This document shows positions 28,836-37,541 of a DNA stretch of 64,000 nucleotides, one piece after another. Within the stretch, counting starts at the first letter, position 1. Every line of letters begins with the position of its first letter. Source of the stretch: Nodosilinea sp. PGN35 (GTDB lineage: Bacteria; Cyanobacteriota; Cyanobacteriia; Phormidesmidales; Phormidesmidaceae); the NCBI RefSeq assembly GCF_029109325.1, contig NZ_JAQKQJ010000024.1:1-64000 (forward strand). The letters run 5' to 3'. A model generated the notes under the pieces. The model was not told the DNA's origin. It saw nothing but the letters and a program-made list of their open reading frames with translations, and searched no databases. The position numbers were made by a program, and so were the translations under genes.

Positions 28836-28966
28836 TTCACTTTAGTGCTATTAAGGAATAGGAGAAAAACCACCCGTTAGTAATGCGATTAGATCTATAA
28901 CCAGAGTCCAAAGACTTGTGCGTTCACATATAATTTAGAAGAAGGCATTTTGCTTTAGCTATTCCC

Positions 28967-29659
28967 TTACTGCAAAACGTGTAGCCCATGAATAATTCCC
29001 CCTTCGGAGTCGAACCTAGACTCAATGATAGAAAAGAATCTGCTGTCGCCCTTTTCGAAATTTCGAAAAATAGCATAGGCAATCAGATCGGCTAATTGAA
29101 TTAGCCTTGATGCCTTTGAATCTAGAAATAGAGGAACTTCCGAAAAATTTCTAATTATACCCCAGGTGTATCCTATAGTTCTGAAATCAGTTGCTAAAGC
29201 CTGAATAGTCGTTTCATAAGTAGATTTATCGAAAATAATAATTCCTCTTTGGGTATCACTATTCCTGTGCAAACGCATAAGATACTTGTCAAATCTACTA
29301 GCTAATTGTTCAAAAGTGACTTCAACTGGGTCTCTCGGTGAAACCGCAGCTTTCTTGATTACGCTTGCAAATAATCGGTTGCTTGGATGAGATTGTAGAA
29401 AAACTTTAAGAGCATCTTCAATGGCTAAGTGCCTAACTTCTTTAGGGTAACTTCTCCACTGTCCCCTGCCTCCAAACATTGGACTGCCGTGTAGCTCTAT
29501 ATTTGCAGGATCGGCAGGATCAAATCTGGCTGCAATTTGATCAAGTTCATTAGCAATCCAGAATCCCTGGCGTTCAAACACACAAAATCCAGCAAGTACG
29601 AAATATTGTTGATTTTGGTCGTGTGTTGTGCCAGATTCATCTACATACAGTAGATACAT
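28967..29659 (-). CDS. DUF3800 domain protein
   Basis: This 230-residue protein starts MYLLYVDESGTTHDQNQQYF. The YVDESG motif and the C-terminal SRLIQLADLIAYAIFRNFEK are the hallmarks of DUF3800, a family with an RNase H-like fold and conserved Asp residues (Asp7, the Asp in GIIIFDKS, and the Asp in QLADLIAY). Members are thought to be nucleases or processing enzymes and often occur near mobile or defence genes, but the activity is not established. The gene is much more AT-rich than carB and groEL on its two sides, consistent with recent acquisition. It has no same-strand partner. Confidence 0.85.
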   Translation of the reverse strand: MYLLYVDESGTTHDQNQQYFVLAGFCVFERQGFWIANELDQIAARFDPADPANIELHGSPMFGGRGQWRSYPKEVRHLAIEDALKVFLQSHPSNRLFASVIKKAAVSPRDPVEVTFEQLASRFDKYLMRLHRNSDTQRGIIIFDKSTYETTIQALATDFRTIGYTWGIIRNFSEVPLFLDSKASRLIQLADLIAYAIFRNFEKGDSRFFSIIESRFDSEGGIIHGLHVLQ

Positions 29660-29845
29660 TAAGTCACGGTGCCTTTAAAAGCGAAAACAGTCAAGGGAAG
29701 ACCAAGCTTCCGCGATCCGAAAAGGCCAGATCTCTTGACTGTGACATACAGTATAACAATCGATCCGAAGCTCCTGCATCCTTGCCAACAAAAGTCAGCC
29801 ATTCTTCATACAGATCATTAGCAGGTTGAGAGGCTATTTAATATA

Positions 29846-32800
29846 TCACCCCTCCATCCCCACATACTCCTGAAGGGATTTGACCTGGAGGGGGTGTTGT
29901 TGCAGGGAGTGGATGGCGGAGGCGGTGGCTTTGGCCCCGGCGATGGTGGTGATGATGGGCACCTTGTAGGCCAGAGCTGTGCGGCGGATGGAGCGATCGT
30001 CTTCGATCGCAGTACTACCCGCCGGGGTATTGATAATCAGCTGAATTTCGTTGTTTTTGATCGCGTCTTCGACATTGGGGCGGCCCTCGTGCACCTTGAG
30101 AATGAGGCTGACGGCGAGCCCTTCATCCAGCAGGGCGGCGCGGGTGCCGGAGGTGGCGATTAGCTTGAAACCCATATCGGCCAGCTCCTTGGCGACGGGG
30201 ATGACAGCGGCTTTGTCGCGATCGTTCATGGAGATAAAGACGGTGCCAGCGAGGGGCAGCTTTTGGTTGGCCCCCAGTTCGGCCTTGGCGAAGGCTTTGC
30301 CGAAGTCAGCGTCGATGCCCATCACTTCGCCGGTCGATCGCATTTCGGGGCCGAGCAGAGCATCGGTACCGGCAAACTTGTCGAAGGGCAGCACGGCTTC
30401 TTTGACGGAGATGTGCTGGGGAATCACCTCTGCGGTAAAGCCTAGCTCGGCCAGGGTTTTGCCCGACATCACCCGCACGGCGATTTTAGCTAGCGGGTGG
30501 CCGATCGCCTTCGAGACAAAGGGCACCGTGCGCGAGGCGCGGGGGTTGGCCTCGATGATGTAAACCTGGTCGCCCTTGACGGCAAACTGAATGTTCATCA
30601 GGCCGATCACCTTGAGGCGCTTGGCTAGCTTTACCGTCCAGTCGCGGATGGTGGCGAGGGCAGCATCGGGCAGGGTGATGGTGGGCAGCGAGCAGGCAGA
30701 GTCGCCGGAGTGGATGCCCGCCTGCTCGATGTGCTCCATGATGCCGCCGATCACGACCTGGCCGGTGTGGTCGGCGATCGCATCCACATCCACCTCGATC
30801 GCATTCTCTAGAAACTTGTCGATCAAGATTGGGTGGTCGGGCTCGACCAGCACCGCGTAGGTCATGTAGCGCTCTAGGTCGGCGTCGGAATAGACGATTT
30901 CCATGGCGCGGCCGCCGAGCACGTAGCTGGGGCGCACCACCACGGGGTAGTCGATCTGCTGGGCCACCTTGAGGGCATCTTGATAGCTGCGGGCCATGCC
31001 GTTGGGGGGCTGCTTGATGTCGAGTTCGCGCAGAATGGCCTCGAATCGTTCGCGATCTTCGGCGGTGTCGATGGAGTCGGGGGAGGTGCCCCAAATGCGG
31101 GTGGTTGTTTGGGGCGCAGGTTGGGGCGCACTGCTGTGCGCCCGTACGACGGGGCTCTCGGCGTCGGAGGCTTCTAGATTCGAGAGATATTCCTGAAGCG
31201 GAACGGCGAGTTTCAGCGGGGTTTGGCCACCAAACTGAATGATGATGCCGACGGGGTTTTCGGCCTCGATGATGTTGAGCACGTCTTCTTTGGTCAGGGG
31301 CTCAAAGTAGAGGCGATCGCTGGTGTCGTAGTCGGTCGAGACTGTCTCGGGGTTGGAGTTGACCATGATGGTCTCAAAGCCGTCGTCGCGCAGGGCAAAG
31401 GAGGCGTGGCAGCAGCAGTAGTCAAACTCAATGCCCTGGCCAATACGGTTGGGACCGCCGCCTAAGATCATCACCTTGGGGCGATCGCTGGGCAGCACCT
31501 CGGTTTCGTCTTCGTAGGTGGAGTAGTAGTAGGGGGTAAAGGCCTCAAACTCGGCAGCGCAGGTATCGACGGTCTTGTAAACCGGAATCACGCCCAGGCC
31601 CTTGCGGTAGTGGCGCACCTCGTCTTCGTGGGTGCCGGTGGCGTAGGCGATCTGGCGATCGCTAAAGCCCTGGCGCTTGACCGCCATCATCTGCTCGGCC
31701 GTGAGGTCAGTGAGGGGGGTGCGCTTGAGAAACTTTTCGGTCTGCAACAGGCCAGAGAGCTGGTTGAGAAACCAGGGGTCGATGGCCGTGAGGTCGTAGA
31801 TATCGTTGACGGTGAGGCCCAGCTGCATGGCGTGGCGCAGGTCGAAGATGCGCTCGGGGTTGGGGGTGCGCAGCTTGGGGCGAATTTCGTTGAGGCTGGG
31901 CAGCTTTTCGGCGCGATCGCAGCCCCAGCCCGCCCGGCCCGTCTCCAGCGATCGCAGCGCCTTCTGGAACGACTCCTGGAAGGTACGGCCGATCGCCATC
32001 GCCTCGCCCACCGACTTCATCTGGGTCGTCAGCGTCGAGGTGGTGCCAGGAAATTTTTCAAAGGCAAAGCGGGGAATCTTGGTCACCACGTAGTCGATGG
32101 TGGGCTCAAAGCTGGCCGGGGTTTTCTTGGTGATGTCGTTGGAAATTTCGTTGAGGGTGTAGCCCACCGCCAGCTTGGCGGCAAATTTGGCGATCGGAAA
32201 GCCCGTCGCCTTCGAGGCCAGGGCCGAACTGCGCGACACCCGAGGGTTCATCTCGATGACAATAAAATCACCGTTGTCGGGGTTGACCGCAAACTGAATA
32301 TTCGAGCCGCCGGTCTCTACACCGATCTCGCGGATGATCTTGATCGAGGCATCGCGCAGGCGCTGATACTCTTTGTCGGTGAGGGTTTGGGCCGGGGCCA
32401 CGGTGATTGAATCCCCTGTGTGTACCCCCATGGGGTCGAGGTTTTCGATCGAGCAGATAATCACCACGTTATCGGCCAGATCGCGCATCACCTCCAGCTC
32501 GTACTCCTTCCAGCCCAGCAGCGACTGCTCAATAAGAATCTGCGACACCGGGCTGGCGTCAAGGCCCGATCGCGAGATGGTCTCAAACTCCTCCTGGTTG
32601 TAGGCAATGCCGCCGCCCGTGCCGCCCATGGTAAACGCCGGACGAATGATCAGCGGAAAGCTGCCGATCTGCTGGGCAATCTGCTTGGCTTCATCCATGG
32701 TCTCGGCCAGCCCCGAGGGGCACACCGGCACCTCGATGCGGGCCATGGCCTCTTTAAATAGCTTGCGGTCTTCTGCCATTTCTATGGCGTCGAGCTTGGC

Positions 32801-33151
32801 CCCGATCAGCTCGACGCCGTAGCGATCGAGCACCCCGGTCTTAGCCAAAGTCACCGCCAGGTTCAGCGCCGTCTGGCCGCCCATGGTGGGCAGCAGCACA
32901 TCGGGGCGCTCCCGCTCAATCACCCGCTCGACGATTTCGGGGGTCAGCGGCTCGATGTAGGTGCGGTTCGCCGTCTCCGGGTCGGTCATAATCGTCGCCG
33001 GGTTGGAGTTGATCAGCACCACCTCGTAGCCCTCTTCCCGCAGGGCTTTGCAGGCCTGGGTGCCAGAGTAATCAAACTCGCAGGCCTGACCAATGACAAT
33101 CGGGCCAGAGCCGATCAGCAGAATCTTGTGGATGTCATCACGGCGGGGCAT
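29846..33151 (-). CDS. carB: Carbamoyl-phosphate synthase large subunit
   Basis: This 1101-residue enzyme makes carbamoyl phosphate for arginine and pyrimidine synthesis together with CarA (not in the window). MPRRDDIHKILLIGSGPIVI and GQACEFDYSGTQACKALREE open the first ATP-grasp half; the second opens VMILGGGPNRIGQGIEFDYC. The C-terminal MGS-like regulatory domain contains KLIATSGTRAALLDEGLAV and IQLIINTPAGS. Compared with the usual protein there is an extra linker of roughly 25 residues after PLKLAVPLQEYL (about 655-685, ending before IWGTSPDSIDTAEDRERF). It is encoded by DNA containing a perfect palindromic repeat. The frame is intact throughout. Confidence 0.97.
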   Translation of the reverse strand: MPRRDDIHKILLIGSGPIVIGQACEFDYSGTQACKALREEGYEVVLINSNPATIMTDPETANRTYIEPLTPEIVERVIERERPDVLLPTMGGQTALNLAVTLAKTGVLDRYGVELIGAKLDAIEMAEDRKLFKEAMARIEVPVCPSGLAETMDEAKQIAQQIGSFPLIIRPAFTMGGTGGGIAYNQEEFETISRSGLDASPVSQILIEQSLLGWKEYELEVMRDLADNVVIICSIENLDPMGVHTGDSITVAPAQTLTDKEYQRLRDASIKIIREIGVETGGSNIQFAVNPDNGDFIVIEMNPRVSRSSALASKATGFPIAKFAAKLAVGYTLNEISNDITKKTPASFEPTIDYVVTKIPRFAFEKFPGTTSTLTTQMKSVGEAMAIGRTFQESFQKALRSLETGRAGWGCDRAEKLPSLNEIRPKLRTPNPERIFDLRHAMQLGLTVNDIYDLTAIDPWFLNQLSGLLQTEKFLKRTPLTDLTAEQMMAVKRQGFSDRQIAYATGTHEDEVRHYRKGLGVIPVYKTVDTCAAEFEAFTPYYYSTYEDETEVLPSDRPKVMILGGGPNRIGQGIEFDYCCCHASFALRDDGFETIMVNSNPETVSTDYDTSDRLYFEPLTKEDVLNIIEAENPVGIIIQFGGQTPLKLAVPLQEYLSNLEASDAESPVVRAHSSAPQPAPQTTTRIWGTSPDSIDTAEDRERFEAILRELDIKQPPNGMARSYQDALKVAQQIDYPVVVRPSYVLGGRAMEIVYSDADLERYMTYAVLVEPDHPILIDKFLENAIEVDVDAIADHTGQVVIGGIMEHIEQAGIHSGDSACSLPTITLPDAALATIRDWTVKLAKRLKVIGLMNIQFAVKGDQVYIIEANPRASRTVPFVSKAIGHPLAKIAVRVMSGKTLAELGFTAEVIPQHISVKEAVLPFDKFAGTDALLGPEMRSTGEVMGIDADFGKAFAKAELGANQKLPLAGTVFISMNDRDKAAVIPVAKELADMGFKLIATSGTRAALLDEGLAVSLILKVHEGRPNVEDAIKNNEIQLIINTPAGSTAIEDDRSIRRTALAYKVPIITTIAGAKATASAIHSLQQHPLQVKSLQEYVGMEG
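31124..31143. repeat. Palindromic repeat inside carB
   Basis: GGGCGCAC, loop TGCT and GTGCGCCC form a perfect eight-pair hairpin, preceded by another GGGGCGCAG word. It lies in the non-homologous linker of carB and encodes part of the extra residues (RAHSSAP). The motif resembles the dispersed palindromes at 26439 and 34948. Confidence 0.8.
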
Positions 33152-33368
33152 AGGGCGCAGGGGTGCTTACGAAAAATCCAAATCATTCTAAGGGCTAATT
33201 GCCAGATCCGTTTGCTCAGGTTGAGGCGAATGGGCAGGAATGACCTGAGGCTATGGGGTAATGTCAGCATTTTTTGAATTTAAGCAAAACTCCTGAAGCG
33301 GGGTTGCAGGTTTCGGGTTTACAGATCGCCCCTGACACCTGGACACCTTGCACCTTGCCTCCCCAAAA

Positions 33369-33384
33369 GTACCCGCGCGGGTAC
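33369..33384. promoter_or_regulatory. 16-bp perfect palindrome upstream of the peroxidase gene
   Basis: GTACCCGCGCGGGTAC reads identically on both strands and sits 67-82 bases before the peroxidase start. It could be an operator or an inserted repeat. Nothing else was seen in 33152-33450 apart from the shared upstream region of carB. Confidence 0.5.
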
Positions 33385-33450
33385 TGCGATCGCCCCTACC
33401 CCCTTGCCATGATGGGCCCATCCACTGAGTTGAACTACACGAGGTAGGCT

Positions 33451-34926
33451 ATGACACGCCACGGTCAACTGTATCTCAGAGACACGGCTCCCCCCCGCTT
33501 TCGGATTCCGGCCCGGGGGCGCTTCGGCAGAATGTTTCGCTGCACCCGCCCCTTTGCCCAAGACACCCCCGCCATTCGCCAGGCCCTGACAGAACTGGGC
33601 AAAGCCGGGGGAATTATGGATCCAGGCCCGGCTAGCAATCCCGAGAACCCCGCCATTCCGGCTGGCTTTACCTTCTTGGGGCAGTTCATCGACCACGACC
33701 TCACCTTCGACCCCACCTCCAGCCTGGAGCGCCAGTCGGATCCGGAGGCGATCGAGAACTTCCGCACCCCGGTCTTTGAACTCGACAGCATGTACGGCGC
33801 AGGGCCAGCGGCCAGCCCTTTCCTGTACGACAAAACCGATCGCGTCAAGCTGCTGATCGATAGCGAGCGCCCCCACGATCTGCCCCGCAACAGCCAGGGC
33901 CTTGCCCTTTTAGGCGACCCCCGCAACGACGAAAATATCATCGTGTCGCAGCTGCACCTGGCCTTTATCAAGTTCCACAATGCTGTGGTTGACGAGCTGA
34001 GGAACCAGGGCGTCAGCGCCGGCCAAGTCTTTGACGAAGCCCAGAAGCTGGTGCGCTGGCACTACCAGTGGATTGTGCTGCACGAGTTTCTGCCGCTGAT
34101 TGCCGGTAAAGCCGTGACAGAATCTGTGCTCCGGCGCGGGCGGCGATTCTACAGCACCCGCTGGCGGCGCGAGCCCTACATTCCGGTGGAGTTTTCGGTG
34201 GCCGCCTACCGCTTCGGCCACAGCCAGGTGCGCGGTGGCTATGCCATCAACGATGGGCCGGCGGGCGGGCGTCCCTTTGGAGCCGCAATTTTTCTACCCC
34301 GCAACACCCCAGGCGAGGATTTGTCCAGCGGTAGGCCCTTAGAAGCTCGTAAGGTGCTGGACTGGCGGAAGTTCTTCAACCTAGATGCAGGCATCACCCC
34401 TCAGCTCAGCCAACGCATTGACACCACCCTATCGCGGCCTCTGTTCGAGCTACCGTTCGCGGTAGCCGATAACCCAGCTTCGCTGGCCGGGCGCAACCTG
34501 CTGCGGCACCTCACCTTTGGGCTGCCCTCGGGTCAGACTGTCGCTCGCCGCATGGGCGTTGCCCCCCTGGCGGCTGCCGACCTGGCCGACGTGGCGGCGA
34601 TTGACGCGGGCCTGGCCACCAATACGCCGCTGTGGTTCTACATTCTGCGGGAGGCGGACAAACGCGCCAACGGTGAGTCGCTAGGCCCCGTGGGCGGCCG
34701 CATTGTGGCGGAGGTCTTTGTTGGCCTGATGCAGGCCGACGAGCTGTCGTTCCTCTGCCAAGAACCCCGCTGGAGGCCCACTCTTGGTGAGGGCGGCGAC
34801 TTTAAGATGGCTGACCTGCTGCGGGTAGCTGGGGTCGATGGGGCACCCGTAATCCCTTCCCAACCAGCCGAAAACCCGGTGCCTGCTTCAAATTCCCAAC
34901 CCGCTGAAGCACCTGTGGCCAGCTGA
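33451..34926 (+). CDS. Animal-type heme peroxidase family protein
   Basis: This 491-residue protein has no obvious signal peptide. FTFLGQFIDHDLTFDPTSSL (about 74-93) carries the distal-His motif (xGQxxDHD) of the peroxidase-cyclooxygenase superfamily. AAYRFGHSQVRGGYAINDG (about 250-268) carries the proximal His. NENIIVSQLHLAFIKFHNAV and IVAEVFVGLMQADELSFL are further conserved blocks. Activity is expected on halides or fatty acids with hydrogen peroxide; the substrate cannot be told. The C-terminal 30 residues are a Pro/Ala/Ser tail. A perfect hairpin GCTACCG-TTCG-CGGTAGC (34449-34466) is embedded in the coding sequence, and a 16-bp palindrome lies upstream. Confidence 0.9.
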   Translation: MTRHGQLYLRDTAPPRFRIPARGRFGRMFRCTRPFAQDTPAIRQALTELGKAGGIMDPGPASNPENPAIPAGFTFLGQFIDHDLTFDPTSSLERQSDPEAIENFRTPVFELDSMYGAGPAASPFLYDKTDRVKLLIDSERPHDLPRNSQGLALLGDPRNDENIIVSQLHLAFIKFHNAVVDELRNQGVSAGQVFDEAQKLVRWHYQWIVLHEFLPLIAGKAVTESVLRRGRRFYSTRWRREPYIPVEFSVAAYRFGHSQVRGGYAINDGPAGGRPFGAAIFLPRNTPGEDLSSGRPLEARKVLDWRKFFNLDAGITPQLSQRIDTTLSRPLFELPFAVADNPASLAGRNLLRHLTFGLPSGQTVARRMGVAPLAAADLADVAAIDAGLATNTPLWFYILREADKRANGESLGPVGGRIVAEVFVGLMQADELSFLCQEPRWRPTLGEGGDFKMADLLRVAGVDGAPVIPSQPAENPVPASNSQPAEAPVAS

Positions 34927-34947
34927 GGCTGCACTCTGACCACGGTC

Positions 34948-34978
34948 TGTAGGGGCACAGCAAGCTTGCGCCCCTACA
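34948..34978. terminator. Shared hairpin between convergent peroxidase and arsR genes
   Basis: TGTAGGGGC and GCCCCTACA pair perfectly, with CAAGCTTG inside the loop. The element overlaps the arsR stop codon (34974-34976) and follows the peroxidase gene by 21 bases. It is also a dispersed repeat type (compare 26439-26464). Confidence 0.75.
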
Positions 34979-35309
34979 GGCGATCGGGAGAGCAGGGGCG
35001 GGCCGGAGACTGGGGAGTGAGCTGGCGTAGGGTGGTGAGGTAGTCTTCGAGTTCGCCAAACTCAGCGGGGTTGAGGCGGTAGTAGATCCAGCGGCCCTCC
35101 TGGCGGGCAGAGATTAACCCGGCTTCGCGCAGGGTTTTGAGGTGAAAGGAGAGCTTCGACTGGGCAATGTCCATGCGATCGCACAGGTCGCAGACGCACA
35201 TTTCCTGCGATCGCAGCAGCTCAACCACCGCTAGCCGCAGCGGGTCGGAGAGGGCCTTAAACTTAGCGATGGTGGTGGCCGATGAGTCGGTTTGCAGAAT
35301 TGTCGACAT
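34974..35309 (-). CDS. ArsR/SmtB-family transcriptional regulator
   Basis: The ATG at 35309 gives 111 residues; a start five codons upstream is possible. The winged helix reads KFKALSDPLRLAVVELLRSQ, then MCVCDLCDRMDIAQSKLSFH and LKTLREAGLISARQEGRWIY. CVCDLC in helix 3 matches the As(III)/Sb(III)-binding ELCVCDL motif of classical ArsR, so it is probably a metalloid-responsive repressor. No arsenic-resistance gene is next to it: the neighbours are the convergent peroxidase and a toxin-antitoxin pair, so its targets are probably elsewhere. Confidence 0.92.
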   Translation of the reverse strand: MSTILQTDSSATTIAKFKALSDPLRLAVVELLRSQEMCVCDLCDRMDIAQSKLSFHLKTLREAGLISARQEGRWIYYRLNPAEFGELEDYLTTLRQLTPQSPARPCSPDRL

Positions 35310-35365
35310 GGGTGTGGGCTGCACAAGGACTGGCTTTTAGCGTAGCAGGGGCTGAGCTGGGGCTG

Positions 35366-35614
35366 CTAGGAGCGAGGCTGGGTGGACTGATAGGCAAACA
35401 CATCAACAGAGATAGATCGGCTTGGCTCACCCTCTCCATGCAACATCTCGCGAATGTTTTCTGTAGTCTCTCGACTGAATACTTCCTCTCCACAGTTACT
35501 ACACACGGTTGCAGGGATGTTTTCAACCAGGTAAAACTTGCCGTCGATATCAAAAATTTCAGTCACGTAGGTTGTTGTTGATTGATTAGATCCGCAGACA
35601 TGACACTTAAACAT
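35366..35614 (-). CDS. YgiT-type zinc-finger antitoxin
   Basis: This 82-residue protein has MFKCHVCGSNQ at the start and PATVCSNCGEEVF further on. The two CxxC pairs bind zinc as in the N-domain of MqsA. ETTENIREMLHGE follows, but the helix-turn-helix of full MqsA is missing. This short form is typically paired with a DUF4258/MqsR-like RNase toxin, and the DUF4258 gene indeed ends two bases upstream. Confidence 0.88.
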   Translation of the reverse strand: MFKCHVCGSNQSTTTYVTEIFDIDGKFYLVENIPATVCSNCGEEVFSRETTENIREMLHGEGEPSRSISVDVFAYQSTQPRS

Positions 35615-35616
35615 TT

Positions 35617-35924
35617 CTACCTCCGGCTTCTGAAATTAATCCAGCTAACCTCATCAGGCTCGTAAAGAGTAATTATCTTCACCGCATCTGAATCCAACCG
35701 AGAAGCCTGGATGTGTAATGCTCTTCCTACTGTGGTGAATCCAAAATTAAACAGCTAGGAGAGTATTTATCCTCTAGATAGTCTTCTACAAGTTCTAGCG
35801 TATTTGAGATTTCACAGATTTCGCGATCGCTAATGTTACGCGCAATGGCGCGCTTAAATGCGTGGCGTGTGAACTCAAATCTTCCTGCTTGTAGCTGCTG
35901 CTGAATGTCCTGTAGGGATTGCAT
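35617..35924 (-). pseudogene. DUF4258 toxin gene with single-base frameshift
   Basis: From the ATG at 35924 the frame reads MQSLQDIQQQLQAGRFEFTR, then HAFKRAIARNISDREICEIS and VEDYLEDKYSPSCLI, and stops early at residue 65. The missing half is present in another frame, reading FTTVGRALHIQASRLDSDAV, KIITLYEPDEVSWINF and RSRR. It ends with TAG two bases before the YgiT start. Adding one T to the T4 run (plus-strand A run at 35743-35746) restores SCLIFGFTTVGRALH, a standard DUF4258 sequence of about 102 residues. The gene is therefore inactivated, unless the base is a sequencing error or frameshifting is programmed. Intact members act as RNase-like toxins. Confidence 0.85.
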
Positions 35925-36076
35925 GGCAGGCCATGATACATGCCTTCAACCGTTTTCAGCATAGACAGCCCTACAAGCGATCGGTTACCCCAATTCTAAC
36001 CCTCAGCCCCAAAACACCTATCCCAGTAGGCCGGGTGATATGATAAACCCGCTTTCTCACCGTTGCGATCGCCCCC

Positions 36077-37216
36077 TTGACCCAGCCCTTTTCCTTTCGC
36101 TGCGACGCCCGCTGTAGCCACACCCAGGCGCGGGCGGGCACCTTCACCACCCCCCACGGCCCCGTCCACACCCCCCGCTTCATGCCCGTGGGCACCCTGG
36201 CCAACGTCAAAACCGTCACCCCGGCCCAGCTCGCCACCACCGGGGCGCAGATGGTGCTGGCCAACACCTACCACCTGCACCTGCAACCCGGCGAAGACAT
36301 CGTGGCCGAGGCGGGCGGGCTGCACCGCTTCATGGGCTGGGATGGCCCCATGCTGACCGATTCGGGCGGCTTTCAGGTGTTTAGCCTCAGCCAGATGCGC
36401 ACGATTACCGAAGACGGGGTAACGTTTAAATCGCCTAAGGACGGCCGCATCATCAATATTCGCCCCGAAACCTCGATTCAGATTCAAAACGATCTGGGGG
36501 CTGATGTGATCATGGCCTTCGACGAATGCCCCCCCTACCCGTGCAGCCGCGAGACCATCAAAGCCTCCACCGATCGCACCTGGCGCTGGCTCCAGCGCTG
36601 CGCTGAGGCTCACAAACGGCCCGACCAGGCCCTGTTTGGCATTGTGCAGGGGGGTGTCTACCCCGACCTGCGCACCGAGGCGGCCCAGCAGCTAGCGACC
36701 CTCGACCTGCCGGGCTATGCCATCGGCGGGGTCAGCGTGGGGGAACCGCCCGAGCTGATTGAAACCATCGTCAAGGCCACCGCCCCCTGCCTGCCCGAGC
36801 ACAAGCCCCGCTACCTGATGGGGGTGGGCACCTACAAAGAGATGGCCCAGGCGATCGCCGCCGGGGTAGACCTGTTCGACTGCGTGATTCCCACCCGGCT
36901 GGCGCGGCACGGGGCGGCCCTGGTGGCCGGGGAACGGTGGAACCTGAAAAACCAGCGCTTTCGCCGCGACTACACCCCCCTCGATGCCGCCTGCCCCTGC
37001 TACACCTGCCAAAATTTCACCCGCGCCTACCTGTGCCACCTGATCCACGCTAAGGAGATGCTGGCCTTTACGCTAATCTCCATCCACAACATCACCGAGC
37101 TGGTGCGCTTTACCCAGCGGATCCGGGAGGCAATTTTGGGCGATCGCTTTGCCGCAGAATTTTCCCCCTGGCTGGAGCCATCGGCGGCAACCGCGATCGA
37201 CGCCCCCCACCCGTGA
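36077..37216 (+). CDS. tgt: tRNA-guanine transglycosylase
   Basis: This 379-residue enzyme exchanges guanine-34 of GUN-anticodon tRNAs for a queuine precursor. The start is TTG at 36077 (MTQPFSFRCDARCSHTQARA); no better ATG exists. Signature blocks are PRFMPVGTLANVKTVTPAQL, LTDSGGFQVFSLSQMR (active Asp), AFDECPPYPCSRETIKASTD, GGVSVGEPPELI, and the zinc site CPCYTCQNFTRAYLCHLIHA. Length is typical. It is followed directly by psbK, a gene order seen in many cyanobacteria. Confidence 0.96.
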   Translation: MTQPFSFRCDARCSHTQARAGTFTTPHGPVHTPRFMPVGTLANVKTVTPAQLATTGAQMVLANTYHLHLQPGEDIVAEAGGLHRFMGWDGPMLTDSGGFQVFSLSQMRTITEDGVTFKSPKDGRIINIRPETSIQIQNDLGADVIMAFDECPPYPCSRETIKASTDRTWRWLQRCAEAHKRPDQALFGIVQGGVYPDLRTEAAQQLATLDLPGYAIGGVSVGEPPELIETIVKATAPCLPEHKPRYLMGVGTYKEMAQAIAAGVDLFDCVIPTRLARHGAALVAGERWNLKNQRFRRDYTPLDAACPCYTCQNFTRAYLCHLIHAKEMLAFTLISIHNITELVRFTQRIREAILGDRFAAEFSPWLEPSAATAIDAPHP

Positions 37217-37330
37217 TAAAATGCGAAGAAAATTTACCAATTCTCAGATTCCGGGCAGGGCGCTCAAGGGCCTGGCTTCACTGGTATCTGAAGGATGGTT
37301 CCGGCTGTGTAAAGAGAGGATAATAATTCA

Positions 37331-37468
37331 ATGGACGTCGCAATGCTGCTGGCCAAGCTGCCCGAGGCTTACTCCCTGTTCGACCCCCTGGTAGACGTGC
37401 TGCCTATCATCCCCGTGTTTTTCCTGCTGCTGGCCTTTGTGTGGCAGGCTTCCGTCGGCTTTAAGTAA
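37331..37468 (+). CDS. psbK: Photosystem II reaction-centre protein K
   Basis: This is a 45-codon gene. ATG follows the purine-rich AGAGAGGA by ten bases. The product begins MDVAMLLAKLPEAYSLFDP, a leader that is normally cleaved before the mature KLPEAY start. It continues LVDVLPIIPVFFLLLAFVWQ and ends ASVGFK. This is the single-span PsbK subunit near CP43 in photosystem II. The position behind tgt supports the call. A clear terminator follows. Confidence 0.97.
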   Translation: MDVAMLLAKLPEAYSLFDPLVDVLPIIPVFFLLLAFVWQASVGFK

Positions 37469-37489
37469 GCCCTCCAACCCTAATCCAGC

Positions 37490-37525
37490 AAAAACCCCGC
37501 AGCCACACCAGGCTCTGGGGTTTTT
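37490..37525 (+). terminator. Factor-independent terminator of psbK
   Basis: AAAAACCCC and GGGGTTTTT form the base of the hairpin, with CAGCC/GGCT inside, ending in a T run. It lies 22 bases after the psbK stop and could also serve the convergent TIR gene, which ends at 37542. Confidence 0.9.
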
Positions 37526-37541
37526 GTTTGAACGCCCTCCC

